Assembly: GCF_904846215.1 (NCBI RefSeq)
Contig: NZ_CAJGZK010000009.1
Location: 1-64,000, forward strand
Direction of reading: 5' to 3'
Source of the DNA: Psychrobacter glacincola
GTDB lineage: Bacteria; Pseudomonadota; Gammaproteobacteria; Pseudomonadales; Moraxellaceae
DNA: 64,000 nucleotides
In this document: positions 33,852-43,845 of the stretch, one piece after another
Position numbering within the stretch: the stretch's first letter is position 1
How the letters are laid out: each line of letters begins with the position of its first letter
Notes under the pieces: generated by a model
The model's input: the letters and a program-made list of their open reading frames with translations, nothing else
Told to the model about the DNA's origin: nothing
The model's database searches: none
Translations under genes and position numbers: made by a program

Positions 33852-34541
33852 ATGGCGACTGAATTCAAAAAAAATCATGGCCAAGTTTGTGAAACTTGGC
33901 GTTTGCTTGGCGCAGTGAATCGTGCCACTTATCTGCAAGAAGCGGCGCCACGACTGGCATTATTGACCGGTGATGCCAATAAGGCAAAGCGTCTGTTCAA
34001 TCATTTATTGAGCGCTGCACCCATGCTTGACGAAGAGCACCGTATGACTGGTGCGACGGGCGAGGCGAATGACTTATATGTGACGGGTCGCGGTAAAACG
34101 ATGGTTATCGGCGGCGAGTCTGCTCGTGCGATGGCAGTACTTGGGCAGTTGCTAGCGGCATTATTGACGGGTAATGAGGTGATATTGCATTGCCCAAGCC
34201 AAGATGAGATGTGCATTGAAGCGGCAAAAATACTCTATGAGGCTGGCATCAGTGATGATGTACTGAGTGTGGCAAATGACTCACAAACCGTCACGCTTTT
34301 ATACATCGATCGCCTCGCGCAAGTGGCTGTCTCTGGTAATCGACAAGAGGTGCAAGCGGTCAGTCAAGAGCTTGCCAAGACCGATGGGATGTTGACGCAA
34401 GTCATTAGCGTCACCGATATGGACGGCTTATCAGAAATGCTAACGCCTGATTATCTTTACCGCTTCGTCACTGAGCGCGTAAAAACGATCAATACGACAG
34501 CCATTGGCGGAAATGCAAGCCTGTTAGAGCTTGGCACATAG
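33852..34541 (+). CDS. Stand-alone PutA C-terminal domain protein
   Basis: Its 229 residues match the C-terminal ALDH-superfamily-like domain of long PutA enzymes. MTGATGEANDLYVTGRG (about 65-81) corresponds to the GPTGExNxY segment. The end, RFVTERVKTINTTAIGGNAS, corresponds to the conserved PutA terminal motif (NTxAxGGNASL), which covers the substrate-channelling tunnel. It has its own ATG and ribosome binding site (GGAGTAGCACT) 11 bp after the putA stop, so it is a clean separate gene rather than a frameshift. It probably binds the PutA core as a second subunit; that is inference. No catalytic Cys/Glu pair is seen. Confidence 0.8.
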   Translation: MATEFKKNHGQVCETWRLLGAVNRATYLQEAAPRLALLTGDANKAKRLFNHLLSAAPMLDEEHRMTGATGEANDLYVTGRGKTMVIGGESARAMAVLGQLLAALLTGNEVILHCPSQDEMCIEAAKILYEAGISDDVLSVANDSQTVTLLYIDRLAQVAVSGNRQEVQAVSQELAKTDGMLTQVISVTDMDGLSEMLTPDYLYRFVTERVKTINTTAIGGNASLLELGT

Positions 34542-34624
34542 TAGATTTGGTAATACGTTGAACTTCTAGGTAATTAAAAGAGTAACGTATTGTCAAAAAG
34601 TAAAAAGCTCAAACAGTAAGAAAG

Positions 34625-34677
34625 GCGGTCAGTCAGTGTTCCCAAATATTTGGTGAGTAACTGCTGATCGTTTTTTT
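34625..34677 (+). terminator. Terminator of the putA operon
   Basis: A long imperfect stem pairs CGGTCAGTCAG...CCAAATATTTGG with its inverted partner ending CTGATCG, followed by T7. Confidence 0.7.
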
Positions 34678-35293
34678 ATGCTTATATTTAATGGGTAAAT
34701 TTAGCCGTAGCAAAGGTAAGCATTTTAGTAAATAATAACTTTAGTAATGAAGTTTCTTGGCTTTCTAACTGAAATGAGGTATTTTTTGAGTTGTAAGTTA
34801 AATAAAGATGGTGATAATATAAGTTAACTCTTTAGTCAGCAATTATTCACTAAATGGCTGGTAAATCTCTTCAATACGGAACATTGATGTAAGCTAAGCC
34901 CTAAAAGGATATTTTAACGGTGCTTATATCCCTCGATTTTCCAATAGGGTCGTTAAGACGATACCCAAACCCTTATTAATGCTTTTAATTTACTAAAGGT
35001 GATTGTATCTCACTGGTAAATTAAGAAGCTCAAACCGCAAACAGATTAAGCCTGAGCAAGTCAGTAGTCAGATAGGCAGTCAGCTTATTCAATACACGTA
35101 TAACTCTCAGTATTGATGTAGGTATGATGATCATCATCGTATAAATTTTATTAACATGGTAATTAAGTACTCACTTAAGGGCAGCGTATTTGTGTGCGTT
35201 TATCCTTTAAGATACTGATTGTTAAAATTTTATAATTCGATTAAAGATAAAGTATTTTTTATCTTCCTTTTATTCTGACAGCTGAGTATTGCT
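34678..35293. promoter_or_regulatory. Upstream region of the xdh-guaD cluster
   Basis: About 615 bp, AT-rich, no coding frame or hairpin of note. It presumably contains the xdhA promoter and regulator sites, but none could be named. Confidence 0.35.
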
Positions 35294-36979
35294 ATGATTC
35301 ATTTTTATTTGAACGGTCAATATAAGCAATTAACTGACCTCAATCCGAATACCACGGTGCTTGAGTATTTGCGCTTGCACGAACGCCAGACCGATACCAA
35401 AGAAGGCTGCGGCAGTGGCGACTGCGGCGCTTGTACGGTGATGGCACAGCGCTTACCCACTATTGATGCAGATGTTTCTGATGCGCCTTTTTATACATTA
35501 AATTCTTGTATCACGCTACTGTCCTTGATGGATGGTCATCATCTGATGACGGCCGCTTTTATCGCGGACAATCCTGAACATCATCCAGATCGTGCCTTAT
35601 TGCATCCAGCCCAGCAAGCAATGGTCGACTGCCATGGCTCGCAGTGTGGATTTTGCACGCCTGGATTTGTGATGACGCTGGCAAGTACCTATGAAAATCA
35701 TCGTCAGCAAGTCGCAAAAGGAACCATCACGGACGATTTGAGCTACGATGATATCGTGGCTGCAATTGGTGGCAATCTGTGCCGCTGTACAGGCTACCGT
35801 CCTATTATCGATGCTGGTCTAGCGATGAGTGAAATTGGTAGACAACGCGATGCTGATCAAACCATAGCTAAAGACTTGACCATCAGTTTAGCGACAGATG
35901 CGATGGCAAATAGCAGACAAGCCGTTTCAAGCGAAATCAGCACTATCACGCCTGCGCTTACTCAAGCGTCACGTAAGTTATTCATTCCACAATCTATTGC
36001 TGAGCTCAATCAAGTGCTCGCTGCCCATCCAAAAGCGACCATTTGGGCAGGTGGTACGGACTTAGGTTTGAGTGTGACGCAACACTTAATCGATCATGAG
36101 ACCATTGTTCAACTGTCAGCAATCGACGAGCTAAAGTCTTGGTCACTACAGGATTTAAGTCAAAATGCGGATGCGCAGTCAAAAGGCACTAACGATGTAG
36201 AATCGGAAGCAGATTCTTCTACAGTACCATCTTTAGTATTGGGCGCTGGTATGAGCTATAAGCAAATGCTGCCTGTTCTTGAGCAATACTTTCCCAACTT
36301 TGCCAATTTATTTGAACGTATTGCCTCTCCGCAAATCCGTAATATGGGCACCATCGGCGGTAATGTCGCTAACGCTTCACCCATTGGCGACTTACCTCCT
36401 ATTTTATTGGCATTAGATGCTCATATTCATATCCGTCATTGCACTGCTGTTGATATTTCAGATATTGATGATGCGGACAATACCAATAATAATGATGTCC
36501 ATTCAAATCAAGCATCTTGTATTGACGAAATCATTCCTCTATCTGAATTCTTTTTAGATTATAAAAAGACCAAGCTACGTGCTGGTAGTTACGTGGTGTC
36601 CCTTCATATTCCGCTGATGCAAGACCATCAGCATCTTTATATTCATAAAATTAGTAAGCGTTACGAAGATGATATCTCAGCTTGCTTGCTTGCTGCGCGA
36701 CTTGATTTATCAGCAGATGGCACAACTATCCAAAATGCAAAATTTGGACTTGGTGGCATGGCGGCTATACCGTTATTGGCTGCAAAATGTCAGCAAGCGC
36801 TCATTGGACAGTCCGTTGAGGTTGCCAACTTTGAGCAGGCGGCACAAATGCTATCTAGTGATGTTTCGCCAATGACGGACGTTAGAGCCAGTCGCGAATA
36901 TCGTATGCATGTGATGCAGCGACTCATTATTAAATGCGGCAAGCAACTGGTAGCTGATGTACAAGCGGTAGATGCATAA
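35294..36979 (+). CDS. xdhA: Xanthine dehydrogenase small subunit XdhA (2Fe-2S and FAD)
   Basis: Electron-transfer subunit of xanthine dehydrogenase, which oxidises hypoxanthine and xanthine to urate with NAD. The first [2Fe-2S] site is GCGSGDCGAC (Cys39, 44, 47), the second is in SQCGFCTPGF and NLCRCTGYRP. The FAD domain follows with TIWAGGTDLGL and the RNMGTIGGNVANASPIGD loop. At 561 residues it is longer than usual (about 480); low-complexity inserts appear near 285-310 and 390-415 (DIDDADNTNNND). First gene of the xdhA-xdhB-xdhC-guaD series. Confidence 0.95.
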   Translation: MIHFYLNGQYKQLTDLNPNTTVLEYLRLHERQTDTKEGCGSGDCGACTVMAQRLPTIDADVSDAPFYTLNSCITLLSLMDGHHLMTAAFIADNPEHHPDRALLHPAQQAMVDCHGSQCGFCTPGFVMTLASTYENHRQQVAKGTITDDLSYDDIVAAIGGNLCRCTGYRPIIDAGLAMSEIGRQRDADQTIAKDLTISLATDAMANSRQAVSSEISTITPALTQASRKLFIPQSIAELNQVLAAHPKATIWAGGTDLGLSVTQHLIDHETIVQLSAIDELKSWSLQDLSQNADAQSKGTNDVESEADSSTVPSLVLGAGMSYKQMLPVLEQYFPNFANLFERIASPQIRNMGTIGGNVANASPIGDLPPILLALDAHIHIRHCTAVDISDIDDADNTNNNDVHSNQASCIDEIIPLSEFFLDYKKTKLRAGSYVVSLHIPLMQDHQHLYIHKISKRYEDDISACLLAARLDLSADGTTIQNAKFGLGGMAAIPLLAAKCQQALIGQSVEVANFEQAAQMLSSDVSPMTDVRASREYRMHVMQRLIIKCGKQLVADVQAVDA

Positions 36980-37143
36980 GGAAAAATATAGTAATTAATC
37001 TCGACAAGGTCTGAATAGACAGACTTAGTGTTTAAACTTGCTTAATTATGCTAACTAACCTAGCCATCGCATCGCTAAAAAAGACAGTCAAAACGCTATC
37101 GCTAAAGAGATAGGTTTTGCTAAAAATATAAGAGAGAGCCATC

Positions 37144-39714
37144 ATGAGTCATCATTCTTCATTATTTGACAGCTACAGTACACGTAGACAACGCCCACCC
37201 AAAAATAAAATCGGTACCGGAGCCAAGCATGACAGTGCTATTAGTCATGTGATGGGCACAGCCACCTATGTAGATGACATGCTAAAACCACAAAGCACCC
37301 TGCATTTAGCGATTGGTAAGAGCGCTCATGCTCATGCACGCGTATTGAGTATGGATTTAAGTGCGGTAAGAGCAGCAGATGGGGTAATCGATGTCATTAC
37401 TTTTAAAGATCTGCCAGCCAAAACCGATATCGGCGCGGTGTTTGACGGTGATCCGTTGATGGTTGATGAGATTACAGAGTATGTCGGTCAAACGTTATTC
37501 GCTGTCGTCGCGACCAGTCATCGTGCAGCTAAAAAAGCTGTGCTTAACGCTATTTTAGAGTATGAGCCACTACCAGCGATTCTCACTGTGGAAGAGGCAT
37601 TAAAACAACAGCATTTTGTGCGTCCTAGCCATTTTATGGAGCGCGGCGATGCGCAAGCTGAGCTTGCGGCTGCACCGACACGTGTTGCAGGGCATATTCA
37701 TATGCTTGGGCAAGAGCATTTTTATTTGGAAGGGCAGGTGTCGTATGTTGTACCTTGTGATGACGGTGGACTTGAAGTTTATACTTCATCGCAGCATCCA
37801 AGTGAAGTACAGCAGTTGGTCGCGGAAGTGGTTGACTTACCTTTTCATGCGGTTACGACAGTGGTGCGCCGCATGGGTGGTGGTTTTGGTGGTAAAGAAA
37901 CGCAAGCCGCTGCATGGGCGTGTCTTTGCGGTATCGTTGCCAAACGTCAAAACGTGCCAGTAAGTATGCGCTTAGATCGTCAAGATGATATGGTCGTGAC
38001 TGGTAAGCGCCATGAGTTCTCTAACCGATATGATGTCGGTGTCAATGATGAAGGTCAAGTGCTCGGTGTCGATATGCAGCTGTCAGGATTGTGTGGTTAT
38101 TCACCAGACTTGTCTGATGCTATCGTCGATCGGGCGATGTTCCACTGTGATAATGCCTATTATTATCCAGCCGCACAAATAGCCGGTCACCGCTGCAAGA
38201 CTCATACCGTATCTAATACCGCTTATCGAGGTTTTGGTGGTCCACAAGGTCTACTGACCGCTGAATATATGATGGATCATATCGCCTATACGTTAGGCAA
38301 AGATCCTCTACAAGTACGTCTGGCAAATTTATACCAAAACGGCCAAAGCACCCATTATGGTCAGCCGATTGAGCATTTTGATTTGGCTACTATTATGCAG
38401 ACGCTAGCAGATGACAATGAGTATGATAAGCGCCGTCAGCAAATTACAGCAGCCAATAAAAAGGCGGAAGCTGAGGGTGGTGATAAGCGTTTGGGTCTTG
38501 CGCTAACACCTGTGAAGTTCGGTATTTCATTTACCGTGCAGACGTTGAATCAGGCAGGAGCCTTAGTACTTATCTATACTGATGGTACGATTCAGGTCAA
38601 TCATGGTGGCACCGAGATGGGTCAAGGACTATATATTAAAATTGCCCAAATCGTCGCTAATGAATTTGATGTCGATTTAGATACCGTAAAAGCGACTGCC
38701 ACTCGCACGGATAAAGTGCCAAACACTTCGCCAACTGCTGCATCATCGGGTACCGACATGAACGGTAAAGCGGCGCAAAATGCTTGTATCACCATCAAAG
38801 ATCGCTTGGTTGAGTTTGCTGCTGAGCATTTCGAAGTCGCTGCAGAAGATATCAAATTTGAATGTAATCATGTGCATATAGGCGATAAAGAAGTACTCAC
38901 CTTTGCAGATTTTATTTTATTGGCTTATCAGCACCGCATTAGCTTGTCTTCTACTGGTTATTATAAGACGCCAAAGATATTTTATGATCGCTCCAAAGCG
39001 TGGGGTCGACCGTTCTTTTACTTTGCCTTGGGTGCAGCCTGTTCTGAGGTTGAGATTGATACTTTAACCGGTGAGTATAAAGTATTGCGCTGTGATATCT
39101 TGCACGATGTTGGGCAGTCGATTAATCCTGCTATCGATATTGGTCAAATCGAAGGTGCTTTTGTACAAGGGATGGGCTGGCTGACGGCTGAAGAGCTTAT
39201 TTGGGATAAAAAAGGTAATTTAGCTTCTAACAGCGCGGCTAATTATAAGATTCCAACGGCTCATGATTTGCCTAAGCGGTGGAGCGTCAAACTGTTCGAT
39301 CGCAAAAACGAAGAGCAGACCATTTATAATTCCAAAGCCGTTGGTGAGCCGCCATTTATGCTAGCAGCCAGTGTTTGGTGTGCGATTAATAATGCCGTAG
39401 CGAGCTTAGGGGATTATAAGAAAAATCCAGATTTGACCATGCCTGCGACGCCAGAAGCAGTGCTAAAAGCAGTGATGCGCATGCAAGGTCAAGCGTGGGA
39501 AATTGCGTCTAAAGCCGAAGCGGAAACGATTGCGAGCTTAACGCCAGATAATGACGATTGTGGTATCGATGATGATCGAGTCAAGCCGCAGCAAGTGCCT
39601 CATGGTAAGGATGTCAATCCACCAGAGTCTGAAGGTCAATTGTTTGATGAGCAACCTGAAGCCATAGAAAACCCCAATGTGTCAACGGCTCGTGGACCGG
39701 CACATAGTGAATAA
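37144..39714 (+). CDS. xdhB: Xanthine dehydrogenase molybdopterin-binding subunit XdhB
   Basis: Large catalytic subunit carrying the molybdenum cofactor. Family motifs in order: GQEHFYLEGQ (about 195-204), RRMGGGFGGKETQ (about 242-254), AYRGFGGPQG (about 360-369), GTEMGQGLYIKI and, near the end, KAVGEPPFML with the catalytic base Glu735. The last about 60 residues are acidic and extend beyond most homologues. Ribosome binding site GAGAG before the ATG. It starts 164 bp after xdhA, and its stop overlaps the probable GTG start of xdhC. Confidence 0.96.
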   Translation: MSHHSSLFDSYSTRRQRPPKNKIGTGAKHDSAISHVMGTATYVDDMLKPQSTLHLAIGKSAHAHARVLSMDLSAVRAADGVIDVITFKDLPAKTDIGAVFDGDPLMVDEITEYVGQTLFAVVATSHRAAKKAVLNAILEYEPLPAILTVEEALKQQHFVRPSHFMERGDAQAELAAAPTRVAGHIHMLGQEHFYLEGQVSYVVPCDDGGLEVYTSSQHPSEVQQLVAEVVDLPFHAVTTVVRRMGGGFGGKETQAAAWACLCGIVAKRQNVPVSMRLDRQDDMVVTGKRHEFSNRYDVGVNDEGQVLGVDMQLSGLCGYSPDLSDAIVDRAMFHCDNAYYYPAAQIAGHRCKTHTVSNTAYRGFGGPQGLLTAEYMMDHIAYTLGKDPLQVRLANLYQNGQSTHYGQPIEHFDLATIMQTLADDNEYDKRRQQITAANKKAEAEGGDKRLGLALTPVKFGISFTVQTLNQAGALVLIYTDGTIQVNHGGTEMGQGLYIKIAQIVANEFDVDLDTVKATATRTDKVPNTSPTAASSGTDMNGKAAQNACITIKDRLVEFAAEHFEVAAEDIKFECNHVHIGDKEVLTFADFILLAYQHRISLSSTGYYKTPKIFYDRSKAWGRPFFYFALGAACSEVEIDTLTGEYKVLRCDILHDVGQSINPAIDIGQIEGAFVQGMGWLTAEELIWDKKGNLASNSAANYKIPTAHDLPKRWSVKLFDRKNEEQTIYNSKAVGEPPFMLAASVWCAINNAVASLGDYKKNPDLTMPATPEAVLKAVMRMQGQAWEIASKAEAETIASLTPDNDDCGIDDDRVKPQQVPHGKDVNPPESEGQLFDEQPEAIENPNVSTARGPAHSE

Positions 39715-40705
39715 GTCACTTATCACACCGATACCACCAACCAAATGGTATGACGGACTTGCGCAATATCAGCATCAAGGTATTGCGCATGTTTTGGCAA
39801 CCGTCGTTGCCGTTAATGGCTCGGCACCTAGAGAGCTACAATCTAAAATGATTGTGACGCTTGACGGATGCTGTGATACCTTGGGCGGCGGTAGCTTAGA
39901 ACATGACGTGACGATAACCGCAAGGCAATTGCTAAGTGGTGAGATAGATGCAAACGAGCCGAGAGGCTTTAAACCATTAAAAGAAGGCAAGTCTGAAAAG
40001 GCACAAGCGGTACGCCGTGATGCAGTCTACACCAAACATTATCCATTGGGCGCAACATTGGCTCAATGTTGCGGCGGTAGTGTCACGGTTATGTTTGAAT
40101 GTTTTAACGTGATACCGCCTATGTCATTGCTGGTCTTTGGTGGCGGGCACGTAGCAGCTGCATTAATGACCGTACTTGCTGAGTTGCCTTGTCAGATCGA
40201 TTGGGTTGATAGCCGTCCCGAAATGTTTGAGCGTTATCTAACGGATGAGTCTATCGCGACTGATCAGAAAATCGCTTATAACTTACCAGCACATATTCGC
40301 CCGCATATTGAGGAAGATCCGGTTGATTTTATCCAACCCTTTGTCGCTAATAGTATGAGAGGCGCTTCAGTAAATCCTTCGATGAAAAAAGGCACTCAGT
40401 ATTTTATCCTAGTGATGACTCATGATCACAGCCTTGATTTTGATTTGGTGCGTGCCACGCTTGATGCTTATGTAAAAATTGGCTTTGATGACAGTAGCAC
40501 ATTAACTTCATTACCTTATCTTGGTTGTATCAGCTCAGCGACCAAAGCTAAGCGTTTTAGGGATCGTTTACTGCAGCGTGATTATAATGAGCAAATGGTC
40601 GATAAATTGACCATGCCAATCGGTCTTAAGACCGGCGGAAAAGAGCCAATGGCAGTCGCTATCTCTATCGCGGCGCAAGTTTTGCAGCTTTATAATAATT
40701 TATAA
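39707..40705 (+). CDS. xdhC: XdhC, molybdenum cofactor insertion factor for xanthine dehydrogenase
   Basis: Binds and sulfurates or protects the molybdenum cofactor and delivers it to XdhB. The N-terminal XdhC/CoxI domain has VAVNGSAPRELQSKMIV and LGATLAQCCGGSVTVMFE; a Rossmann-like domain follows with LLVFGGGHVAAALM and DWVDSRPEMF, ending in the IGLKTGGKEPMAVAISIAAQ segment. The start is taken as the GTG at 39707, overlapping the xdhB stop by 8 bp (GTGAATAA); an in-frame ATG at 39677 deeper in xdhB is the alternative. Overlap indicates translational coupling with xdhB. Confidence 0.93.
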   Translation: MNKSLITPIPPTKWYDGLAQYQHQGIAHVLATVVAVNGSAPRELQSKMIVTLDGCCDTLGGGSLEHDVTITARQLLSGEIDANEPRGFKPLKEGKSEKAQAVRRDAVYTKHYPLGATLAQCCGGSVTVMFECFNVIPPMSLLVFGGGHVAAALMTVLAELPCQIDWVDSRPEMFERYLTDESIATDQKIAYNLPAHIRPHIEEDPVDFIQPFVANSMRGASVNPSMKKGTQYFILVMTHDHSLDFDLVRATLDAYVKIGFDDSSTLTSLPYLGCISSATKAKRFRDRLLQRDYNEQMVDKLTMPIGLKTGGKEPMAVAISIAAQVLQLYNNL

Positions 40706-40926
40706 CCAACAGTAACCCTAATTGACCGTTTTTTAATTCTCTATTTATCTGTTTGCCCTCAAGATATTAAGAAAGTAAGACATGGTTTTTAGCTGCGTCA
40801 GCCATCATACGATATAGGCTGCGTTCAGTAACTTTGCGCTTGTATTTCTGTAATTGCACTAGGGTAGACACATAATATGGATGAATTTTTAACCAAAATA
40901 CTTATCTATTATTGTGAGATTTTTTT

Positions 40927-42384
40927 ATGACCATACATATTTATCAAGCACAAGTGCTGCACTATTTAACGGAAGAGAATTTGGCTGACAGAGCCAAGCG
41001 TGCTCATTTAGATACGGCTGATTTGAGCAATGCTAATTTAACCAATGCTGAGCGTCCTAGCATCACAGTGGTAGAAAAAAACGTCAATTTGCTGTCGGTG
41101 GTGGCAGGCGTCAAGGTTTATCCTGAATATATCGCTAATGGTGCTTTAGTAGTCGATGATGCGACTGGTCGCGTCGTAGATTACGGTGATTGTACGTCGA
41201 TGCTATCTACCTATGGTAATAGCAGTGCCGAAGTAGGCAACGCGCCAGTACAAATTCATGATTATCAAGATAAGCTCATCATGCCAGGTTTTATTGACAC
41301 CCATGTGCATTATCCGCAGATAGATATGATTGCAGCGTTTGGCGAGCAATTACTTGATTGGTTAAATAATTATACCTTTGTGACCGAAGCCAATTTTGGC
41401 GATGCAAAGATTGCCGATGATACGGCAAAATTCTTTTTAAATCAGCTACTTGCTAATGGTACAACAAGCGCTTTGGTGTTCTCGACCAGTCATCCACAAT
41501 CAGTAGAATCGTTCTTTAACGAAAGCAATCGCTTAAATACTCGTATGATTACGGGTAATGTATTAATGGATCAAAACGCGCCTGAGCATCTATGTGTACC
41601 AACAGAGCAGGGCATTCGCGATACCCAAAACATCATCGATAAATGGCATGAGCGCGGACGTCAGCACGTGGCGATTACGCCAAGATTTGCCATTACCTCA
41701 ACACCGAAGCAATTGCAAATGACCGGTGAGCTATATCGTAGCTATGACAGCGTTTATCTACAAACGCATTTGGCTGAAAATATTGATGAAATCGCCTTTG
41801 TACGTGAGCTTTATCCCAATCATAAAGGGTATCTTGACGTTTATCATGATATGGGCTTACTTGGCAGGCATACGACGTTGGCACACGGTATCTACCTTAA
41901 GACGCCAGAGTATGAAGTGCTGCGTGATACGGGCACCCAAATAGCCCATTGCCCGACGTCAAATTTGTTTTTAGGTAGTGGTTTGTTTGATTTGTCCAAA
42001 ACATTAAGCTATACCGGCGTTAGTATCGCAACCGATGTGGGTGCAGGAACCAGTTTATCGATGCTAACCACGTTATCAGAAGCGTATAAAGTTCAGCAAT
42101 TACAAAACAATCCGTTATCAGCGCATCAAGGCTTATATCAAATTACCTTAGGCAACGCGCAGTCATTATTATTAGACGACAAAATCGGTAACTTTATGCC
42201 GAATAAAGAAGCGGATTTTGTAGTGATAGATATGGGCGGCACTGAGCTGCTTGCGCGCCGTATGACAAAGACCAAGTCGCTTGATGAGCAGTTATTTGTG
42301 CTGATGATGCTGGGCGATGATAGAGTGATTGAAGAAACGATTATCGCTGGCGTGAGTCGTTATAAAAAAACGGCTACTGCATAA
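40927..42384 (+). CDS. guaD: Guanine deaminase GuaD, with pentapeptide-like N-terminal segment
   Basis: Zinc amidohydrolase converting guanine to xanthine, feeding XdhAB. Metal-site motifs: FIDTHVHYPQ with His126 and His128, then HLAENIDEI, LAHGIYL and ATDVGAGTSLS with the late Asp. The barrel region begins near residue 55. The first about 45 residues are extra and contain three pentapeptide-like units in a row (AHLDT-ADLSN-ANLTN), odd for this enzyme. A clear GAG ribosome binding site precedes the ATG. It ends at a strong terminator. The 221-bp gap from xdhC may hold a separate promoter. Confidence 0.94.
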   Translation: MTIHIYQAQVLHYLTEENLADRAKRAHLDTADLSNANLTNAERPSITVVEKNVNLLSVVAGVKVYPEYIANGALVVDDATGRVVDYGDCTSMLSTYGNSSAEVGNAPVQIHDYQDKLIMPGFIDTHVHYPQIDMIAAFGEQLLDWLNNYTFVTEANFGDAKIADDTAKFFLNQLLANGTTSALVFSTSHPQSVESFFNESNRLNTRMITGNVLMDQNAPEHLCVPTEQGIRDTQNIIDKWHERGRQHVAITPRFAITSTPKQLQMTGELYRSYDSVYLQTHLAENIDEIAFVRELYPNHKGYLDVYHDMGLLGRHTTLAHGIYLKTPEYEVLRDTGTQIAHCPTSNLFLGSGLFDLSKTLSYTGVSIATDVGAGTSLSMLTTLSEAYKVQQLQNNPLSAHQGLYQITLGNAQSLLLDDKIGNFMPNKEADFVVIDMGGTELLARRMTKTKSLDEQLFVLMMLGDDRVIEETIIAGVSRYKKTATA

Positions 42385-42439
42385 GAGGTTTTGAGCGATA
42401 GTTTGATTCTTTATCAAACGAACAGAGGATTTCAAATAG

Positions 42440-42498
42440 CGATCAGCATTTATTTAAGATTTATAAGTCGTAATGATGTAAATGCTGATCGTTTTTTT
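42440..42498 (+). terminator. Terminator of guaD
   Basis: CGATCAGCATTTA and TAAATGCTGATCG form a perfect 13-bp stem around a 26-nt loop, followed by T7. Confidence 0.88.
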
Positions 42499-42541
42499 TA
42501 TCAAGTTCGTTAATAATAAGTTAGTAATAATGGCTATCGTA

Positions 42542-43714
42542 TCATTCTGAGTAATTTAGCCATACCCAGCCATTTTCTAACCATTCCATGACTTCATCAG
42601 GGTCAATCCCTTCCATATCATCAAGCGTTAGATACTCGCCATTCGATAAGCGTACGAGTAGTGCTATCAAGGTTGCATGCAAATCATCTAAGCGCTGCCC
42701 ATTAACATATACAACGATGCCATCACAGGTTTGGGTATATAACAAACGATTGCTATAATCGGCTTGTAGCGTCGCGCCATTTGCCAATGCAGATATCATC
42801 TCATCGGTCGTTAGCGACTCTTCAGGGACGAGTGCATCATATTGACGCTTACTGACCACTTCAGACACAGCTTGGCGAATAATCGTATCACCGCGCTCAG
42901 ACTGGAGCATTTGCAATAGTTGAGCTTTGATCGCTTCAATGCTGTTTGTTTGCAACTCACCGGATGCTTGCAGTGCTTGTGGCAATAGCATTGGCACGAA
43001 CAAATCACTGTCATTGGTTGCGATATCTGCGAGGCTATCGATAACTTGCATCAAGTTTGGGCGACGGCAGCCAAAGGAGAATGTAAGGCAGTCATCTTGG
43101 GCAACACCAAAATGCGCTAATTTCGGTGGCACATACAGTACATCACCGGCCTCCAATATCTCATCAAAGATAATCTCGCCCATCTCATCAAACAATCGAA
43201 TAGGCTCATCAGCGACGAACTCAGTATCTTTATCACAGAATTTACCCAACTGCCAACGTCTAGAGCCAAACCCTTGCGCTAAAAATACATCATAATCGTC
43301 ATAGTGTTTGCCGACTGAACCACCTTTTGGCGCATAGGAAACCATAATATCGTCACGCTGCCATTGCGGGATAAAGTCAAACGCTTGCCACAATTGCCCA
43401 AGCTCAGGTGACCATTGCTCTAAATTCTGTACCAATACTGTCCATTGTTCAGGCAAGTTGTCAAAATCTGCCTCCGTCAATGGACTTTTTTTAAGTTGCC
43501 ACTGCGGTTGACCGTCTTGCTTGAGAGCTGCTTGGGTCAGCAGTCGCGCTGAGGCATCTTCTTCTATGGCTAGACCAAGCATATCTTCCGGCTCAAACAT
43601 ACCAATTAATTGCGGTAAACCTTGCTTAATAAGTAGCGGTTTTTTTTGCCAATAGTCGCTTAAGAATTGCTCAGGTGTAATGGAATCTGGTAAACAAAGC
43701 GGTATAGAGATCAT
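42542..43714 (-). CDS. roxA: JmjC/cupin ribosomal protein uL16 hydroxylase (RoxA/YcfD-like)
   Basis: 2-oxoglutarate/Fe(II)-dependent oxygenase; E. coli RoxA (YcfD) hydroxylates Arg81 of ribosomal protein uL16. The JmjC core has the iron triad His137 and Asp139 (KHYDDYDVF) and His201 (PPKLAHFG), with SRRWQLG between. A C-terminal winged-helix-like domain follows. Start ATG at 43714 (MISIPLCLPD) has GGA about 9 nt upstream; a TTG frame extension to 43756 adds 14 residues that look non-coding. At 390 residues the length matches RoxA (373). Gene stands alone, convergent with guaD. Confidence 0.88.
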   Translation of the reverse strand: MISIPLCLPDSITPEQFLSDYWQKKPLLIKQGLPQLIGMFEPEDMLGLAIEEDASARLLTQAALKQDGQPQWQLKKSPLTEADFDNLPEQWTVLVQNLEQWSPELGQLWQAFDFIPQWQRDDIMVSYAPKGGSVGKHYDDYDVFLAQGFGSRRWQLGKFCDKDTEFVADEPIRLFDEMGEIIFDEILEAGDVLYVPPKLAHFGVAQDDCLTFSFGCRRPNLMQVIDSLADIATNDSDLFVPMLLPQALQASGELQTNSIEAIKAQLLQMLQSERGDTIIRQAVSEVVSKRQYDALVPEESLTTDEMISALANGATLQADYSNRLLYTQTCDGIVVYVNGQRLDDLHATLIALLVRLSNGEYLTLDDMEGIDPDEVMEWLENGWVWLNYSE

Positions 43715-43845
43715 AGATAAATCCGTATGATTAAATGGGTATAAGATTAATAACAAGGATAGCTTTATAGGCGGGTTTTATTAGTTTATGATTATTACCT
43801 GTCTGATGACTGTCATCAGAACCTTTAATGATTCTTAGGGTATTT

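Noticed and set aside
33835..33855. Possible frameshift or nonsense mutation splitting putA
   Set aside because: putA ends in a non-conserved tail, then a proper ribosome binding site and ATG begin the second gene; no reading-frame shift would restore a sensible fusion.
36680..36698. CTTGCTTGCTTGCTGCGCG inside xdhA, resembling the repeat core
   Set aside because: It encodes conserved XdhA residues (ACLLAARL) and has no flanking palindromic arms.
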